DNA from: Succinatimonas sp. CAG:777
GTDB taxonomy: Bacteria; Pseudomonadota; Gammaproteobacteria; Enterobacterales; Succinivibrionaceae
Direction: 5' to 3'
NCBI GenBank assembly: GCA_000431835.1
Contig: HF987957.1
Location: forward strand, 1 to 8,600
DNA: 8,600 nt
Part shown: positions 6,020 through 8,600 of the stretch, piece by piece
How the letters are laid out: each line of letters starts with the position of its first letter
Numbering within the stretch: position 1 is the stretch's first letter
Program-made: the position numbers and the translations under genes
The notes under the pieces: model-generated
Database searches by the model: none
Seen by the model: the letters and a program-made list of their open reading frames with translations, nothing else
Told to the model about the DNA's origin: nothing

Positions 6020-6754
6020 TTAGTCTTGATGTGCACCTAAAATCTTACAAGCTATTTCAACTGATGATTTATCAGGCATTGGAGTATTTTTGAGCTTGTA
6101 ATCAATACCTAGAGCTTCATATTTATGTACACCTAATGAATGATAAGGCAGTACTTCAACTTTTTTGACATTTGATAAAGAATCAATGATCTTTCTTACA
6201 TTCTGTAACTGTTCATTGTTATCAGTAATGCCTGGAACCAAAACATGTCTTATCCATACTGGTATATGCAGTTCATCTAAATGATGAGCGCAAGACAGGA
6301 TGTTCTCATTGCCGATACCTGTTAGTTTTTTGTGTTCAGCACTGTCAGAATGTTTAATATCTAATAACACAAGATCTGTGTATTTCATAAGCTCATCGAA
6401 CTTTTGCTTATACTCATCAGTATCTCTATAAGGACCTGCTGAAGTATCAAGACAGGTGTTTACACCAAGTTCCTTGAACTTTTTAAATAATTCAGTTACA
6501 AATTCAATTTGAACTAATGCTTCGCCACCGCTTACTGTAACGCCGCCATCTTTGCCCCAGTAGTTTTTATAACGCATGGCCTTATTGACTACAGTATCAA
6601 CATCGTAAGTCTCCCCTGTTTTCATTTTCCAAGTATCTGGATTATGACAATAAAGGCAACGCATTGGGCAACCTTGCATAAAGACCACGAAACGAACACC
6701 AGGTCCGTCTACAGATCCGAAAGTTTCAAAAGAGTGGATATAACCTTGAGTCAT
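6020..6754 (-). CDS. pflA: Pyruvate formate-lyase activating enzyme (radical SAM)
   Basis: This 244-residue cytoplasmic radical SAM enzyme uses S-adenosylmethionine and a reduced [4Fe-4S] cluster to abstract a hydrogen from the C-terminal glycine of PflB and create its glycyl radical. The cluster motif CxxxCxxC is present as C29, C33 and C36 in GCPMRCLYCHNP, at the same positions as in E. coli PflA (246 residues). SGGEALVQ (from 75) is the SAM-binding GGE motif, and DLVLLDIKH and LPYHSLG are further family blocks. The ATG start is supported by AGGA (complement of 6763-6766) with an 8-base spacer. The gene lies 134 bases downstream of pflB on the same strand, the usual pflB-pflA order. A terminator-like hairpin lies between them, so pflA is probably expressed at a lower level by read-through or from a weak promoter of its own; TAGAAT (complement of 6771-6776) is a poor -10 candidate. 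Confidence 0.95.
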   Translation of the reverse strand: MTQGYIHSFETFGSVDGPGVRFVVFMQGCPMRCLYCHNPDTWKMKTGETYDVDTVVNKAMRYKNYWGKDGGVTVSGGEALVQIEFVTELFKKFKELGVNTCLDTSAGPYRDTDEYKQKFDELMKYTDLVLLDIKHSDSAEHKKLTGIGNENILSCAHHLDELHIPVWIRHVLVPGITDNNEQLQNVRKIIDSLSNVKKVEVLPYHSLGVHKYEALGIDYKLKNTPMPDKSSVEIACKILGAHQD

Positions 6755-6836
6755 TACATGTGTCCTATAAATTCTAGTTTCTGATAGATACTTGATGCTC
6801 TGAATCGTTATGAGTAATTCTATCTTATTCAGACAA

Positions 6837-6856
6837 AGGGCGCCAAAAGGCGCCCT
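6837..6856 (-). terminator. GC-rich intrinsic terminator or attenuator between pflB and pflA
   Basis: AGGGCGCC (6837-6844) and GGCGCCCT (6849-6856) form a perfect 8-bp, mostly G:C stem with a 4-base loop. On the pfl strand the stem is followed by TTTGTCT, a short U-tract; on the plus strand TCTTTAT follows. It lies 32 bases past the pflB stop codon. The strong stem with a short U-tract suggests partial termination that keeps the catalytic level of PflA below that of its abundant substrate PflB. Confidence 0.75.
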
Positions 6857-6873
6857 CTTTATACAGATTATAG

Positions 6874-6893
6874 TGTAATTTTTCTAAATTACA
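6874..6893 (-). other. Small hairpin overlapping the pflB stop codon
   Basis: TGTAATTT (6874-6881) and AAATTACA (6886-6893) form a perfect 8-bp AT-rich stem with a 4-base loop. The pflB stop codon (6889-6891 complement) lies inside one arm. It sits just before the GC-rich hairpin and could help protect the pflB mRNA 3' end. It is weak, and ribosomes ending translation would disrupt it. Confidence 0.4.
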
Positions 6894-8600
6894 TTGCCTT
6901 ATGACAAGTTCTTGAAATTACATCTAACTGCTGCTCACGAGTTAAATCGATGAACTTAACAGCGTAACCTGATACACGGATTGTGAAGTTTGCGTACTCA
7001 GGCTTCTCTGGGTGCTCCATAGCATCGATTAACTTCTCGGTACCGAATACATTAACGTTCAAGTGGTGTGCGCCCTGGTTAAAGTAACCGTCCATTACCT
7101 GAACTAAGTTCTTAACACGCTCTTCCTCTGAGTGACCTAATGCATCTGGGCTGATGGTCTGGGTGTTTGAAATACCGTCTAAAGCATACTCATAAGGTAG
7201 TTTTGCAACTGAGTTTAGAGATGCTAATAAGCCTGACTTCTCAGCACCGTATGATGGGTTTGCACCTGGTGATAAAGGCTCGCCTGCCTTTCTGCCATCA
7301 GGTAATGAACCTGTAGCCTTACCGTATACAACGTTAGAAGTAATGGTGAGAATTGAGGTTGTAGCCTCAGAGTTACGGTAGGTATGACGCTTCTTTAACT
7401 TAGTTAAGAAGGTTCTTAATAACCATACTGCAATCTTATCAGCACGATCATCATCATTACCGTAACGAGGGAAGTCACCTTCAACCTCGAAGTCAACAGC
7501 AATGCCGTTCTCGTTGCGGATTGGCTTAACCTTTGCGTACTTAACTGCTGATAATGAGTCAACTACGTGTGAGAAGCCTGCAATACCAGTTGCGAAGGTA
7601 CGACGTACATCAGTATCGATTAAAGCCATTTCAGCAGCTTCGTAGTAGTATCTGTCGTGCATGTACTGAATTAAGTTCAATACATTAACGTACAGATCAG
7701 CTAACCACTCTAGAACGATGTCGTAGTTTGCCATTAACTCATCGTAGTTTAAGTACTCTGAGGTGATCTTAGGTAATCTTGGGCCAACCTGCATACCGGT
7801 CTTGCAATCAATACCGCCGTTCATTGCGTATAGAAGAGCCTTAGCCAAGTTTGCACGAGCACCGAAGAACTGCATTTCCTTACCAGTCTGTGTTGCAGAT
7901 ACGCAGCAGCAGATTGAGTAATCGTCGCCCCATACTGGACGCATTACATCATCGTTCTCGTACTGAATTGATGAGGTATCAACAGAAATCTTAGCAGCAT
8001 ACTTTCTGAAGTTTAATGGTAACTTCTCAGTGTATAGAACTGTTAAGTTAGGTTCTGGTGATGGTCCCATGTTCTCTAAGGTATGTAAGAAACGGTAATC
8101 GTTCTTAGTTACCATGTGACGGCCGTCCATGCCGAAACCTGCAACTTCTAGAGTTGCCCAAACTGGGTCGCCTGAGAATAACTGGTTGTATGAAGGAATA
8201 CGTGCGAACTTAACCATACGTAACTTCATAACTAAATGGTCGATTAACTCCTGTGCCTCTTCCTCAGTTAAGGTACCTTCTTTTAAGTCACGCTCAATAT
8301 AAATATCAAGGAATGTTGATACACGACCTACTGACATAGCAGCGCCGTTCTGAGTCTTGATAGCAGCTAGGTAACCGAAGTATAACCACTGAACTGCTTC
8401 GCGAGCGTTGTTAGCTGGCTGTGAAATATCAAAACCATAGCTCTCAGCCATAACCTTCATAGCATTTAAAGCTTTGATCTGATCTGCTAACTCTTCACGC
8501 TGACGAATAATGTCATCAGTCATGGTACCGCAACCACAGTTTGCAAAGTCAGCTTTCTTCTGAGCTACTAAGAAATCAATACCGTATAGAGCTACACGAC
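6889..8600 (-). CDS. pflB: Pyruvate formate-lyase (formate C-acetyltransferase), N-terminus outside the window
   Basis: This glycyl-radical enzyme converts pyruvate and CoA to acetyl-CoA and formate in anaerobic fermentation. The frame is open to the window edge. Before the ATG at 8523 it reads in frame through ALYGIDFLV, a conserved PFL block, so that ATG is internal and about 190 N-terminal residues are missing (E. coli PflB has 760). The 569 visible residues include GPSPEPN, FGARANLAK, the active-site cysteines in CCCVS (codons at 7903-7911), NVVYGKATG with PDGRKAGEP, AHHLNVNV, and the C-terminal radical loop RVSGYAVKF with the radical Gly at 6967-6969, 25 residues from the end as in E. 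coli. A Cys replaces the Ala that precedes the E. coli Cys pair, giving three in a row. The DGYFNQGAHH loop is five residues shorter than in E. coli and resembles Firmicutes forms. Codon use looks selected for high expression, with many AAC, TAC, GGT and CGT. pflA follows on the same strand. Confidence 0.97.
   Translation of the reverse strand, partial: RVALYGIDFLVAQKKADFANCGCGTMTDDIIRQREELADQIKALNAMKVMAESYGFDISQPANNAREAVQWLYFGYLAAIKTQNGAAMSVGRVSTFLDIYIERDLKEGTLTEEEAQELIDHLVMKLRMVKFARIPSYNQLFSGDPVWATLEVAGFGMDGRHMVTKNDYRFLHTLENMGPSPEPNLTVLYTEKLPLNFRKYAAKISVDTSSIQYENDDVMRPVWGDDYSICCCVSATQTGKEMQFFGARANLAKALLYAMNGGIDCKTGMQVGPRLPKITSEYLNYDELMANYDIVLEWLADLYVNVLNLIQYMHDRYYYEAAEMALIDTDVRRTFATGIAGFSHVVDSLSAVKYAKVKPIRNENGIAVDFEVEGDFPRYGNDDDRADKIAVWLLRTFLTKLKKRHTYRNSEATTSILTITSNVVYGKATGSLPDGRKAGEPLSPGANPSYGAEKSGLLASLNSVAKLPYEYALDGISNTQTISPDALGHSEEERVKNLVQVMDGYFNQGAHHLNVNVFGTEKLIDAMEHPEKPEYANFTIRVSGYAVKFIDLTREQQLDVISRTCHKAM

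Noticed and set aside
6889..8523. Taking the ATG at 8523 as the start of a short 544-residue PFL
   Set aside because: The frame continues upstream to the window edge through conserved PFL residues (ALYGIDFL), so that Met is internal and the gene is cut by the window.

Overview
The window looks like chromosomal DNA from a low-G+C, fermentative, probably gut- or rumen-associated bacterium. The main clues are pyruvate formate-lyase with its activating enzyme, glycogen or maltodextrin debranching, a two-domain NAD+ synthase, and a decayed gene of the AAA-ATPase-like/PD-(D/E)XK nuclease family that is common in host-associated anaerobes. Shine-Dalgarno sites are clear, and Arg codons in nadE and pflB are mostly CGT. 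My best guess is an anaerobic gammaproteobacterium such as a member of the Succinivibrionaceae. This rests on general feel and not on a marker gene, and the PflB sequence also resembles Firmicutes forms, so the assignment is tentative.

Layout from left to right. Positions 1-313 hold no recognised gene, only an unidentified open frame at the left edge and two inverted repeats. nadE (314-2164, minus) encodes a two-domain NAD+ synthase. A 493-bp divergent intergenic region (2165-2657) contains a likely promoter for glgX and several palindromes that could be operators. glgX (2658-4742, plus, GTG start) encodes an isoamylase-type debranching enzyme and is followed by a perfect 11-bp hairpin. Then comes a broken gene on the plus strand (about 4864-5864): the C-terminal part of an AAA-ATPase-like/PD-(D/E)XK nuclease protein that has lost its N-terminal ATPase part and carries a frameshift near 5098. 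A second 11-bp hairpin (5941-5979) separates it from pflA (6020-6754, minus). pflB (6889 to beyond 8600, minus) lies upstream of pflA, separated by a GC-rich terminator-like hairpin.

PflA installs the glycyl radical on PflB, which makes acetyl-CoA and formate from pyruvate without oxygen. GlgX supplies linear glucan chains for glycolysis, and NadE makes the NAD+ that glycolysis consumes. These are housekeeping metabolic genes and do not form one dedicated system. I see no CRISPR array, tRNA, rRNA, complete insertion sequence or phage module.

The two most notable points are these. The NadE glutaminase domain keeps its catalytic Glu but appears to lack the catalytic Lys and Cys, which suggests an ammonia-dependent enzyme despite its two-domain architecture. 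The broken nuclease gene still has an intact PD-(D/E)XK active site.
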